From assembly GCF_026250525.1 (NCBI RefSeq), contig NZ_CP111045.1, positions 1 to 64,000 of the forward strand: a stretch of DNA of 64,000 nt, written 5' to 3'. Source of the stretch: Chondrinema litorale (GTDB taxonomy: Bacteria; Bacteroidota; Bacteroidia; Cytophagales; Flammeovirgaceae). Below are positions 56,985 through 64,000 of this stretch, one piece after another. Position 1 is the stretch's first letter. The number at the start of each line of letters is the position of its first letter. Made by a program: the position numbers and the translations under genes. Below the pieces are notes generated by a model that did no database searches, was not told where the DNA came from, and saw only the letters and a list, made by a program, of their open reading frames with translations.

Positions 56985-58592
56985 ATGAATCTGAAGTTAT
57001 ACCCCTTACTGTTAAGCATATTATTATTTTTTTGTACAACTGATAAAAAGGTAGTCGAAAAAGACAGTAGACCCAACATCATTTTTATGATGGCAGACGA
57101 TCACGCATACCAAGCAATAAGTGCTTACAGCGATAAACTTATTCAAACTCCTAACATCGACCGAATCGCCAAAGAGGGCATGCTTTTTACCAATGCGAGT
57201 GTGACCAACTCTATTTGTGCCCCTTCGCGCGCTACGATTTTAACAGGTAAGCATACACATATACATGGCAAAATAGATAACCTATTTCCTTTCGATACCA
57301 CGCAGGTTACATTTCCGCAATTGTTACAAAAAGCGGGTTACCAAACTGCCATGTTTGGCAAGTTGCACTTTGGCAATAATCCGAAAGGCATAGATGAGTT
57401 CAAGATTCTACCGGGGCAAGGTTTGTACTATAACCCGAAATTTATTACCAATACAGGAGACACAACTATTATCGGATATGTTACCGATATCATTACAGAC
57501 TTAACCATCGATTGGTTAGACAACCGAAGAGATAAAGAAAAACCGTTCACATTATTCTATCTCCACAAAGCACCACATAGAGAATGGTTTCCTGCTGAAA
57601 GACATTATAAAGAATACATCAATAAGACTTTTCCAGAACCGCCTACTTTGTTTGACGATTTTGCCACAAGGGGAACGGCTGCCAAAGAAGCCGAGATGAA
57701 CATACTCAAACACATGAACTGGGCAAGTGACTCTAAGCTTGATCCGGAAGTGGTAAAAGCAGTAGGAATTGAAGAAACTTCTGAGTGGGGAACGAGGGCT
57801 TACAATTTAAGAATGGAACATTTTACCGATGCTCAAAAGGCATCTTGGGATTCGGTATATGGCCCGATGAATGAGGAGTTCAAACAGCATTACCCCAACA
57901 TGAGCGAGCAAGATAAAATGAGGTGGCGCTATCAGCGATACATGCAAGATTATTTGGCATGCATTGCTGCTGTGGATGAAAATGTGGGCAAGATGTTAGA
58001 CTACTTAGAAGCAAATGGTTTAAAAGAAAATACATTGATTGTTTATACCTCAGACCAAGGTTTTTATCTGGGCGAACACGGTTGGTTCGATAAGCGATTT
58101 ATCTACGACGAATCTTTTAAAACGCCATTGCTTATGAGCTGGCCGGGAGTGATTAAACCGGGTTCAACTTCTGATGAAATGGTGCAAAACCTCGACTTTG
58201 CTCAAACATTTTTAGCAGTAGCAGGAGTACAAGCACCAAACGATATGCAAGGTGAAAGTTTGATGCCAATATTAAAAGGTGATACTGCCCAGTGGAATAG
58301 AGATGCGGTGTATTACCATTACTATGAGTACCCGGCAGAACATGCAGTTAAAAGGCATTATGGCATTGTAAATAAAGATTACAAATTGGTACATTTTTAC
58401 TATGATGTAGACGAATGGGAAATGTACGATAGAAAAAAAGATCCTCAAGAATTGAATAATGTAATTAACGATCCTGCCTATGCTGAGATCGTTAAAGATC
58501 TCAAACAAAAACTGGCAGAGCTTAGAGTAAAATACAAAGACTCAAAAGAGCTTGACCAAAAGTTTATCGAGAAGTATGAAAATAAAAAGTAG
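56985..58592 (+). CDS. Sulfatase (S1 family) lipoprotein, duplicate B
   Basis: From the ATG at 56985 (12 codons inside a TTG-started frame) the protein has 535 residues, with a lipobox-like end (LLFFCTT). Motifs match duplicate A: IIFMMADDHAYQAISAYSDK, SICAPSRATILTG (Cys at about 78), KLHFGNNPKGIDEFKILPGQ, TSDQGFYLGEHGWFDKR. The N-terminal 235 and the C-terminal 240 residues are very similar to the gene at 49165; the segment between LKHMNWASDSK and YGPMNEEF is clearly different. It probably acts on a related but distinct sulfate ester. Confidence 0.95.
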   Translation: MNLKLYPLLLSILLFFCTTDKKVVEKDSRPNIIFMMADDHAYQAISAYSDKLIQTPNIDRIAKEGMLFTNASVTNSICAPSRATILTGKHTHIHGKIDNLFPFDTTQVTFPQLLQKAGYQTAMFGKLHFGNNPKGIDEFKILPGQGLYYNPKFITNTGDTTIIGYVTDIITDLTIDWLDNRRDKEKPFTLFYLHKAPHREWFPAERHYKEYINKTFPEPPTLFDDFATRGTAAKEAEMNILKHMNWASDSKLDPEVVKAVGIEETSEWGTRAYNLRMEHFTDAQKASWDSVYGPMNEEFKQHYPNMSEQDKMRWRYQRYMQDYLACIAAVDENVGKMLDYLEANGLKENTLIVYTSDQGFYLGEHGWFDKRFIYDESFKTPLLMSWPGVIKPGSTSDEMVQNLDFAQTFLAVAGVQAPNDMQGESLMPILKGDTAQWNRDAVYYHYYEYPAEHAVKRHYGIVNKDYKLVHFYYDVDEWEMYDRKKDPQELNNVINDPAYAEIVKDLKQKLAELRVKYKDSKELDQKFIEKYENKK

Positions 58593-58877
58593 GAGGGGAA
58601 TGAGGTGGGTTAATTAAGGTTAGCCCATCTTAGAGTTGATTTGGTAGAATGAGTTTTTTTTTAATATCTATTCGAATGTGTCTCACTTCGACTTTTTCAC
58701 AAATAGTATTTCTTAGAATAATGAAATATAATTTATGAATCTTCACCATTACTTAAACCTGTATAAATTATTTTTTAGTTAGAAACTAGCTTGTTATCAA
58801 TATAAAAATGATTAAATAATATATCCGATAAAACTTTTTGTTATTAGCTTTAATGATCTTCATACAAACTAAACAAT

Positions 58878-59588
58878 ATGTATTCAAAGCTTTTTAAACT
58901 TTTGATAATAATCGTTTTATTATCTAATAATATTAATTTATGTATTGCTCAAACTGATAATTTAGCTACAAAAGTCCTTACCAAAAACTACAAAAATACA
59001 GGTGGAAAAAAATGGAAGTCGATTAAATCAGTAAAATATTTTTTTGAAGGTACTATAAACGAAAGTACCATAATGAATCTCGAAATTGAAAAGCTAGAAA
59101 CAAAAAGATACTATTCTACAAAATTCATATTTCCCGATCGTAATATTATATATCATAATATTTTTAATGGTGAAAAAGGTATCAGAATCAATCCAAATTC
59201 TGACATTGAAAAAATACCCAACGATGAATTATATTTAATGAAAGAGCAATCTTATATTAATCCTGAAATACATTATTCTGAACTAGGTTACAAAGTGAGC
59301 TATTTAAAAAAAGGGAAATTAGATGATATAGAATGTGATATTTTACAATTGATAAACTCCCAACAAGATACCTTTCTTAATTATTATGAAATAGAAAGTG
59401 GACTATTATTACAAGTGGTGGATTATACTAGTAAATCTAAAACTGTATATAGGGATTTTAAGCAACATGAAGGTTTAACTTTACCAGCTAGAATGGAAAT
59501 CATTACTTCTGAAGGTGCTGTTTCTGAGTTTTATTTGAAAAAAATTGAACTCAATGCTAAAATAGATGAAAGTATCTTTGAATTCTAA
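58878..59588 (+). CDS. Secreted LolA-like-fold protein of unknown role
   Basis: This 236-residue protein has a signal peptide ending NLCIAQ. The mature part (WKSIKSVKYFFEGTINESTI, LETKRYYSTKFIFPDRNIIY, LDDIECDILQLINSQQDTFL, EIESGLLLQVVDYTSKSKTV, YRDFKQHEGLTLPARMEI) follows the beta-sheet pattern of LolA/LppX-like lipid- or lipoprotein-binding proteins, as in many Bacteroidota outer-membrane lipoprotein-sorting-like proteins. The fold call is tentative. Confidence 0.65.
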   Translation: MYSKLFKLLIIIVLLSNNINLCIAQTDNLATKVLTKNYKNTGGKKWKSIKSVKYFFEGTINESTIMNLEIEKLETKRYYSTKFIFPDRNIIYHNIFNGEKGIRINPNSDIEKIPNDELYLMKEQSYINPEIHYSELGYKVSYLKKGKLDDIECDILQLINSQQDTFLNYYEIESGLLLQVVDYTSKSKTVYRDFKQHEGLTLPARMEIITSEGAVSEFYLKKIELNAKIDESIFEF

Positions 59589-59646
59589 ACTGTTCATAAT
59601 AATCAAACCTGTTTCTATTCTAATTTCACAATCTCCTCAACCAACT

Positions 59647-60227
59647 TCAAGCCTTTTGAGAATTTACATTACTTTTCCTTTCTATCAGTTTCATTTTAAA
59701 CCATCTGGCAGCATAAATTAAAATGGCTAACCAAGCTATAGAAGTGAGTAAACCTTTTAATATGGTAAAAGTGCTAGATAAAAACACGACTGGTTGAGAT
59801 AGCTCGATGGATTTGGTGATCATTAAGATGATGCATATGTTTTCTGAATAATCGAAAAGCATGGCCAAAAAGGGGATAAGCAATATGCTGGATGTTAATC
59901 TGTTTTCGGCTTTTGTGATTTTTATAAGGCGGAAAAACTACTTAAGAAGAGCGCCAAAAGGAATGGATAGCATACATCTAACAATGTTAATTGCGGGAAA
60001 AGGTAAAGTTGAAGGCTTCGAGTACTCAAGTTATTTACGATTGATTTTGCTGTAGTAACAGAATAACCGAAAGTTTGTAGGTCATAAGCTTTTGTTCCAA
60101 TATCACTATTTATTACTGGGAAAGTATAGGTCATCATTAACAGTAAAATCAATTGACTGGCAACAAATAAAATGCAGATATTTTTTACCGAAGAAGTCTT
60201 TTGCAGTAAAGAATTTAAATTAGACAT
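59647..60227 (-). pseudogene. Frameshifted four-helix membrane protein gene
   Basis: The frame from the ATG at 60227 reads to a TAA at about 59922 (101 residues: ICILFVASQLILLLMMTYTF, YPFLLALFLSSFSAL). The remainder is found at once in another frame (IKITKAENRLTSSILLIPFL, AMLFDYSENICIILMI, GLLTSIAWLAILIYAARWF) to 59647. Restoring one base near 59924 would give a single protein of about 193 residues with four membrane segments. It lies 72 bp downstream of a Crp-like regulator. Either a real pseudogene or a sequence error. Confidence 0.75.
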
Positions 60228-60299
60228 GATAACAAATAGATTGATTAGAAATCAAAAATGAGCGTTTCACAGTTCTATTCCATTATCAATTGATAAGAG

Positions 60300-60869
60300 T
60301 TAAGATTGAGTTCTCAATCTACTTAGCGAGATGGGAGTTATTCCTAAATAGGTGGCGATGTCTGTATGCGGTACGAGGTTTTCGATATTCGGGAAATTGG
60401 TTCTCAAAAGTTGCAGTCTATCTTTGCCTTTCATCGAGGCCATACTTATCTCTTTTTGTACTTTCGCCATCAATTCGTTTCTTAAAACGGTGTTGCCAAA
60501 ATGTCTAATTTCGAGGTCTTCTACCATCAAGTTTTCAAATGCTCCTGCATCAATGGTGGCTAATTCCGCATCGGTTAAAGCGCGGATGTTAAGAATCGAT
60601 TTGCCTTCTTTGTTTCTTGTTGTGCTTGGAGAAATAATGGAACCAGACATAAAAAACGAAATGGTAACATCTTCACCTTCTGGTGTGTAAAGAAAGCTCT
60701 TGCAAATGCCATCAATCAAAAAATACTCTAACTTATTATTTCTGCCAACGCTAGCTATTAATTCCCCTTTTTTCACATCAATATATTGCACTAAGCTAAA
60801 GATTTTAGCAATCGAATCTCTAGAAACCGGAGCTACAGAATTGATGATAGGGCTAATCTTGTCTTGCAT
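60300..60869 (-). CDS. Crp/Fnr-family transcriptional regulator
   Basis: This 189-residue protein has the beta-roll sensor domain (KGELIASVGRNNKLEYFLID, GEDVTISFFMSGSIISPS) and the short C-terminal helix-turn-helix (PHTDIATYLGITPISLSRLR). It resembles the regulator at 27030 in size, domain plan and ending. It is followed by the frameshifted membrane protein gene, the same regulator-membrane protein order as in the first module, and is divergent from the YwqK-like lipoprotein gene 65 bp away. Confidence 0.88.
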   Translation of the reverse strand: MQDKISPIINSVAPVSRDSIAKIFSLVQYIDVKKGELIASVGRNNKLEYFLIDGICKSFLYTPEGEDVTISFFMSGSIISPSTTRNKEGKSILNIRALTDAELATIDAGAFENLMVEDLEIRHFGNTVLRNELMAKVQKEISMASMKGKDRLQLLRTNFPNIENLVPHTDIATYLGITPISLSRLRTQS

Positions 60870-60934
60870 TTTTTAAAGGCAAATTACTATAAAAAGCAGT
60901 AGATTTAAATCTAAAGTTAAACAGTTCAATCTTA

Positions 60935-61816
60935 ATGAAATTAATCTTTTTAAGTATTACAATCTGTCTATTATTTATTAAATGCACGAATCATGAAATA
61001 GAAGAAAAGTACTATAAAACAGGTGAGCTTAAATCTAGAGTACCTCTACTTGAAGGAAAAAGACATGGTGCTTTTTTTCAATACTATAAAGATGGTTCAA
61101 AAGAAATTACATCAAATTGGGAAAAGGGAAATTTGGATGGTGAGAAACTAACATATTACAAAAATGGAGAGCTTGCTTCTCAAGCTTTTTATAAAGATGG
61201 AAAACAAGATAGTATATGTTTAGAATTCGACAGTCTTGGTATTTTAATTAGAAAGACGGATTATAAAAATGATAAACCAAATGGTAACTGTGATAGCTAT
61301 TATAAGAATGGTCAATTAGAATTTGATGGCTATTGCAACGATGGAAAGGTGGATGGTGAATTTGTTCATTATTATGAAAATGGTGATATATACAGAAAGG
61401 GATATTATGAAGAAGGAATACTCAAATATTATAAAGCATACGACGAAAAAGGAAATTTCTATGACAATCAATTATGGATAGAAATTACTCCTGTAAATAA
61501 GTTAGCAAAGTATGTTTTAAATCAACCTTATGATTTTGAAATAAGATTAAAATATGCTGAAAATCTTAGTAGTGGTATAAATGTAATTATTGGACCTCTT
61601 GATAAAAATAATGACTTGATAGATACATTAGATGTAACTTATTCGAGTAGCAGGTTTGCAAAGTATACATATACACCTACTAAAATAGGTGTTAATACAT
61701 TTTCTGGTGTAGTGTATGAAATGGAACCCATACCTGTTGAAGGTATCGAATATAGGCGAATTTCAGGAAATGACTATTTTCGTTTCGAGGTTCATGTTGA
61801 AGGTGAAAATTTATAA
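60935..61816 (+). CDS. YwqK/MORN-variant repeat lipoprotein
   Basis: This 293-residue lipoprotein (LFIKC lipobox) carries MORN-variant repeats: YKTGELKSRVPLLEGKRHG, FFQYYKDGSKEITSNWEKGN, YYKNGELASQAFYKDGKQ, YYKNGQLEFDGYCNDGKVDG, YYENGDIYRKGYYEEG. These are found in the YwqK family, some of which are annotated as antitoxin components. A C-terminal beta domain (residues about 180-293, LRYAENLSSGINVIIG-like region) follows. Intact, though it sits in a stretch with decayed genes. The role is unknown; toxin neutralisation is only a family annotation. Confidence 0.85.
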   Translation: MKLIFLSITICLLFIKCTNHEIEEKYYKTGELKSRVPLLEGKRHGAFFQYYKDGSKEITSNWEKGNLDGEKLTYYKNGELASQAFYKDGKQDSICLEFDSLGILIRKTDYKNDKPNGNCDSYYKNGQLEFDGYCNDGKVDGEFVHYYENGDIYRKGYYEEGILKYYKAYDEKGNFYDNQLWIEITPVNKLAKYVLNQPYDFEIRLKYAENLSSGINVIIGPLDKNNDLIDTLDVTYSSSRFAKYTYTPTKIGVNTFSGVVYEMEPIPVEGIEYRRISGNDYFRFEVHVEGENL

Positions 61817-61852
61817 ATCCAATTCATATAAGTTTATAACAGAACTAGTTTG

Positions 61853-62401
61853 ATGAATAATAAAATTCTGGCAATCTTAAATCAAGAAGATATTTTTAAG
61901 ATTTATGATGATTTAAAGAAATTCTCAGAAACACACAAAGTAAATGAATATGTTTCCAGTTTTATAGAATTAATTAATAATCAATCAGCATTAATTCGTG
62001 AAGTTGTATTTTATGGTTTGCTTAATTAAGCTAGAACTGATAACTCTAAAGTAAAACAAATAGCTTTGACCTGCCTGAATGATCAAGATGAATGTGAAGA
62101 TTTGAAAATAGTGATAATAAATGGTTTTGGATATGTATATTCAAACACTAAGGATACTCTAATATTAAAAACATTATTATATCAACTATTTGACAAGAGA
62201 GAAAATGAATTCCTAAGATAGACATGTTTAAAGAATCTTTTATACATATTTGGAATCAGTAGTAGAGAAGTTTCATTAAGAGAAAGAAATACATGGCAAG
62301 AAGTTGAAAATGAAGACTTATTTCAAAACTTGAAATTAATAGAATTTAAAAATGATGAACAGATATTTTTATATTATTATTCTTTTATTAAACTTGATTA
62401 G
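61853..62401 (+). pseudogene. Degraded helical-repeat (HEAT-like) gene with two in-frame stops
   Basis: One reading frame from the ATG at 61853 stays coherent for 182 codons, broken by TAA at 62027-62029 and TAG at 62219-62221. The three parts read ILNQEDIFKIYDDLKKFSET, SKVKQIALTCLNDQDECEDL and CLKNLLYIFGISSREVSLRE, all helical and HEAT-like. The last stop lies 50 nt inside the next gene, so the original end is not known. The pattern suggests a decaying immunity-type or scaffold gene. Confidence 0.7.
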
Positions 62402-62831
62402 TTGTCATTCATCCAACAATCGATCTCCAAATCTTGAGAATGATGAAGTAACATCTAATATTCAAGATACTGTGGACTATCGTGAAGGTCTTTCTCGAAG
62501 AGAAAGAATGGCTGCTGATTCAGATCCAATAACTGAAGAGAGTAGAAAAAAAGCAAAAGAAGATCTACTGTTCTCAAATGATTTAAGAAGATATATCTCT
62601 AAAAATACCAGATATCCAGTTGAAAGAATTGAGGATGGAATTGAAGGGGCAGTCATGTTTAATGTGAGGTTCCTTGCAGATTCTAGTGTTAGCATAGGTA
62701 TCCTAGAGAGCCTAGGTAAAGAATTCGAAGAAGAAACAAAAAGGGTTGTTCAAGAGGCATGGAAAGCTAGTTACAGAAAAAATAAAGTAAATTACAGGAA
62801 TGGTGACATCAGTCTTTTTTTATATGCCTGA
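62352..62831 (+). CDS. Lipoprotein with TonB C-terminal-like domain
   Basis: This 159-residue lipoprotein (LLNLISC lipobox) has a mature region ending in a TonB_C-like fold (YPVERIEDGIEGAVMFNVRF, SVSIGILESLGKEFEEETKR, VVQEAWKASY). The N-terminal half is charged and probably disordered. Such short proteins are frequent in Bacteroidota and probably are not energy transducers because they lack a membrane anchor into the inner membrane. It overlaps the tail of the preceding pseudogene. Confidence 0.75.
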   Translation: MMNRYFYIIILLLNLISCHSSNNRSPNLENDEVTSNIQDTVDYREGLSRRERMAADSDPITEESRKKAKEDLLFSNDLRRYISKNTRYPVERIEDGIEGAVMFNVRFLADSSVSIGILESLGKEFEEETKRVVQEAWKASYRKNKVNYRNGDISLFLYA

Positions 62832-62842
62832 AAGTTTAAAAA

Positions 62843-62947
62843 ATGAAAGCATTTCCAATTAATACATTATGGAGTTCTCGGCAAAGAATTTTAGAATTAA
62901 AAAAGAGATTTGAAACTTTTGGTATTGAGGTAGAAGGGGTTTATTAA
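62843..62947 (+). CDS. Short frame of 34 residues, possible gene fragment
   Basis: ATG at 62843, stop TAA at 62945-62947. The peptide (MKAFPINTLWSSRQRILELK and onward) has a helical, charged centre. It lies between a lipoprotein gene and a frameshifted membrane gene and may be the remnant of a longer gene. No family can be named. Confidence 0.3.
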   Translation: MKAFPINTLWSSRQRILELKKRFETFGIEVEGVY

Positions 62948-62961
62948 GAATTGGTTAATTA

Positions 62962-63332
62962 ATGAAGTGGATATATTTTAATATTTTAAATTTCTTTTAT
63001 AGAATAAATAGTTTCATTGTAGCTGTTCCTGCTTTAGTATTAATAGCATCTGGTATTTATACAAGTTTATATTTCGCTACTTTTATTTTTTTACTTTATC
63101 AAGGAATATATAATCACTTTTATGGCATAAACCATTAAATATATTATATAACTGGTGTTTTATTATATGGATTTTTTTTGTTTCAATTATTTACTATTTA
63201 GATATAAAATTCTCAAAAGACATTAAAAAAAAACTTGATAATATTAATTCAAAAGCAAATACTAGATATGTTAAAATTGGAATATTAATAGTGTACTTCA
63301 CTGCTGTATTGATTTATTTGACGTCCATTTAA
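62962..63332 (+). pseudogene. Frameshifted small membrane protein gene
   Basis: The frame from the ATG at 62962 ends at TAA 63136-63138 (58 residues, FIVAVPALVLIASGIYTSLY then FATFIFLLYQGIYNHFYG). A different frame continues with HKPLNILYNWCFIIWIFFV and SIIYYLDIKFSKDIKKKLDN, ending at TAA 63330-63332. The natural join is at about 63124-63126 by one base. The joined protein would have about 123 residues and three to four membrane segments. Confidence 0.65.
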
Positions 63333-63379
63333 ATAATTAAAAATCAGCATAAAAATCTATTTGATACCTCCCAAATAAT

Positions 63380-64000
63380 ATGGCAAAATTATTTTTAATT
63401 ATTTGTTTAATAACTTTTGTAAGCTCATGTAAATCTAAAATTATTGATGAGCATAAATTAGAACAATTAACTGCTATAGAAAGTGAATATTTATTAGAAA
63501 AATTGAAACAAAGAAAGATAGATGAACTAGCTAATACTATTAGCTTGAATACAAAAAATCAGGAATATTTGATGTATTATAGTTCCATTCTAGAAAATAT
63601 GTATGCTCACTATGGTGATTTAATAGACTACGAAATTGTTGCTAAGTCTTATGGAATAAATTACTCTAATACTGAAGTTAAAACTGGTATCTTGTGTAAT
63701 GTGAAATTTCAAAATACTCAAAATAAGTTGTATTTTACATATAGTTTAAAAGATAATAAGCTATTACCTATTAAGATATCTGAAGTTTCAGTAGACTTTC
63801 CAGAAACAAACATTTTTAAAAAAATTGTAGGCCCATATATTTTAGCTGTAATAAATGCTGATCATCATTGGATTAGTGAGAAGATTTACGAAAAAGGAAA
63901 AACTGATATAACTGAGAGGATCATAAAGAGTGCTAAAAAAGAAGGTTTAAATATATCAGATTTTAAATTGTTTAGTCATAGAGTTGATGCTGTAAAGATA
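63380..64000 (+). CDS. Lipoprotein of unknown function, cut by window edge
   Basis: The frame is open from ATG at 63380 to the right edge (207 codons). It has a lipoprotein signal (MAKLFLIICLITFVSSC). The mature part contains LEQLTAIESEYLLEKLKQRK, YGDLIDYEIVAKSYGINYSN, YFTYSLKDNKLLPIKISEVS and KIVGPYILAVINADHHWISE. No family recognised. It continues the series of small surface-type genes from 58.9 kb. Confidence 0.65.
   Translation, partial: MAKLFLIICLITFVSSCKSKIIDEHKLEQLTAIESEYLLEKLKQRKIDELANTISLNTKNQEYLMYYSSILENMYAHYGDLIDYEIVAKSYGINYSNTEVKTGILCNVKFQNTQNKLYFTYSLKDNKLLPIKISEVSVDFPETNIFKKIVGPYILAVINADHHWISEKIYEKGKTDITERIIKSAKKEGLNISDFKLFSHRVDAVKI

Noticed and set aside
62352..62831. Function as a TonB energy transducer
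   Set aside because: The protein has a lipobox rather than an inner-membrane anchor and lacks a proline-rich spanning region, so the TonB_C-like domain is not evidence of energy transduction.
1..64000. tRNA, rRNA, insertion sequences and integrases
   Set aside because: I looked for transposase or integrase motifs in the predicted proteins, for terminal inverted repeats around gene clusters, and for cloverleaf-like stretches in the gaps, and found none I could support.

Overview
The window looks like part of a large accessory replicon (megaplasmid or second chromosome) of a marine-type, AT-rich Bacteroidota bacterium, probably of the Cytophagales/Flammeovirga side of the phylum. This rests on two SusC/SusD pairs, an ECF sigma/FecR/STN-receptor cascade, many lipoprotein signals, Crp-type regulators of the Bacteroidota kind, and the near absence of Shine-Dalgarno sequences. 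The assignment to a lineage is inference. No rRNA, tRNA, transposase or CRISPR array was seen.

Region 1 (1-23.5 kb, minus strand): reading in the direction of transcription come an alpha-N-acetylglucosaminidase (GH89), an alpha-mannosidase (GH92), an ECF sigma factor, its FecR anti-sigma factor, an STN-containing SusC, a SusD, a small lipoprotein, a metallophosphoesterase with PA14 domain, a large FG-GAP/ASPIC lipoprotein and finally a giant secreted repeat protein that runs off the left edge. This is a polysaccharide/glycoconjugate-utilisation locus with cell-surface signalling; GH89 plus GH92 suggests host- or algal-type glycoconjugates (alpha-GlcNAc and alpha-mannose).

Region 2 (23.9-34 kb): two tandem paralogous outer-membrane proteins, a Crp-like regulator with a small membrane protein, a class V aminotransferase-like protein, a DinB-like protein, a CDF metal exporter and an alpha-L-rhamnosidase (GH78).

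Region 3 (34-39.2 kb): the replication and partition core. parA-parB (minus), a divergent AntA-type antirepressor-like gene, a Rep_3-family initiator (minus) and about 1 kb of degenerate ~20-bp iterons. A near-perfect inverted pair of the same iteron lies about 6 kb away, at 31033-31076.

Region 4 (39.2-49 kb): a shortened WYL regulator, zinc-ribbon and HEAT-like proteins, a sugar isomerase-like TIM barrel, a sulfatase with a VOC protein and an Ldh-family reductase, a pRiA4b ORF-3-type protein, a CxxCxxCC protein and an aldose 1-epimerase.

Region 5 (49-58.6 kb, plus strand): a second SusC/SusD pair flanked by two closely related sulfatases, with one unknown secreted protein. It looks like a sulfated-glycan locus made partly by duplication of one sulfatase.

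Region 6 (58.9-64 kb): small secreted or lipoprotein genes, a second Crp-like/membrane-protein module whose membrane gene is frameshifted, a YwqK/MORN-type lipoprotein, and a patch of decaying genes (a HEAT-like gene with two in-frame stops and a frameshifted membrane protein) between intact small lipoprotein genes.
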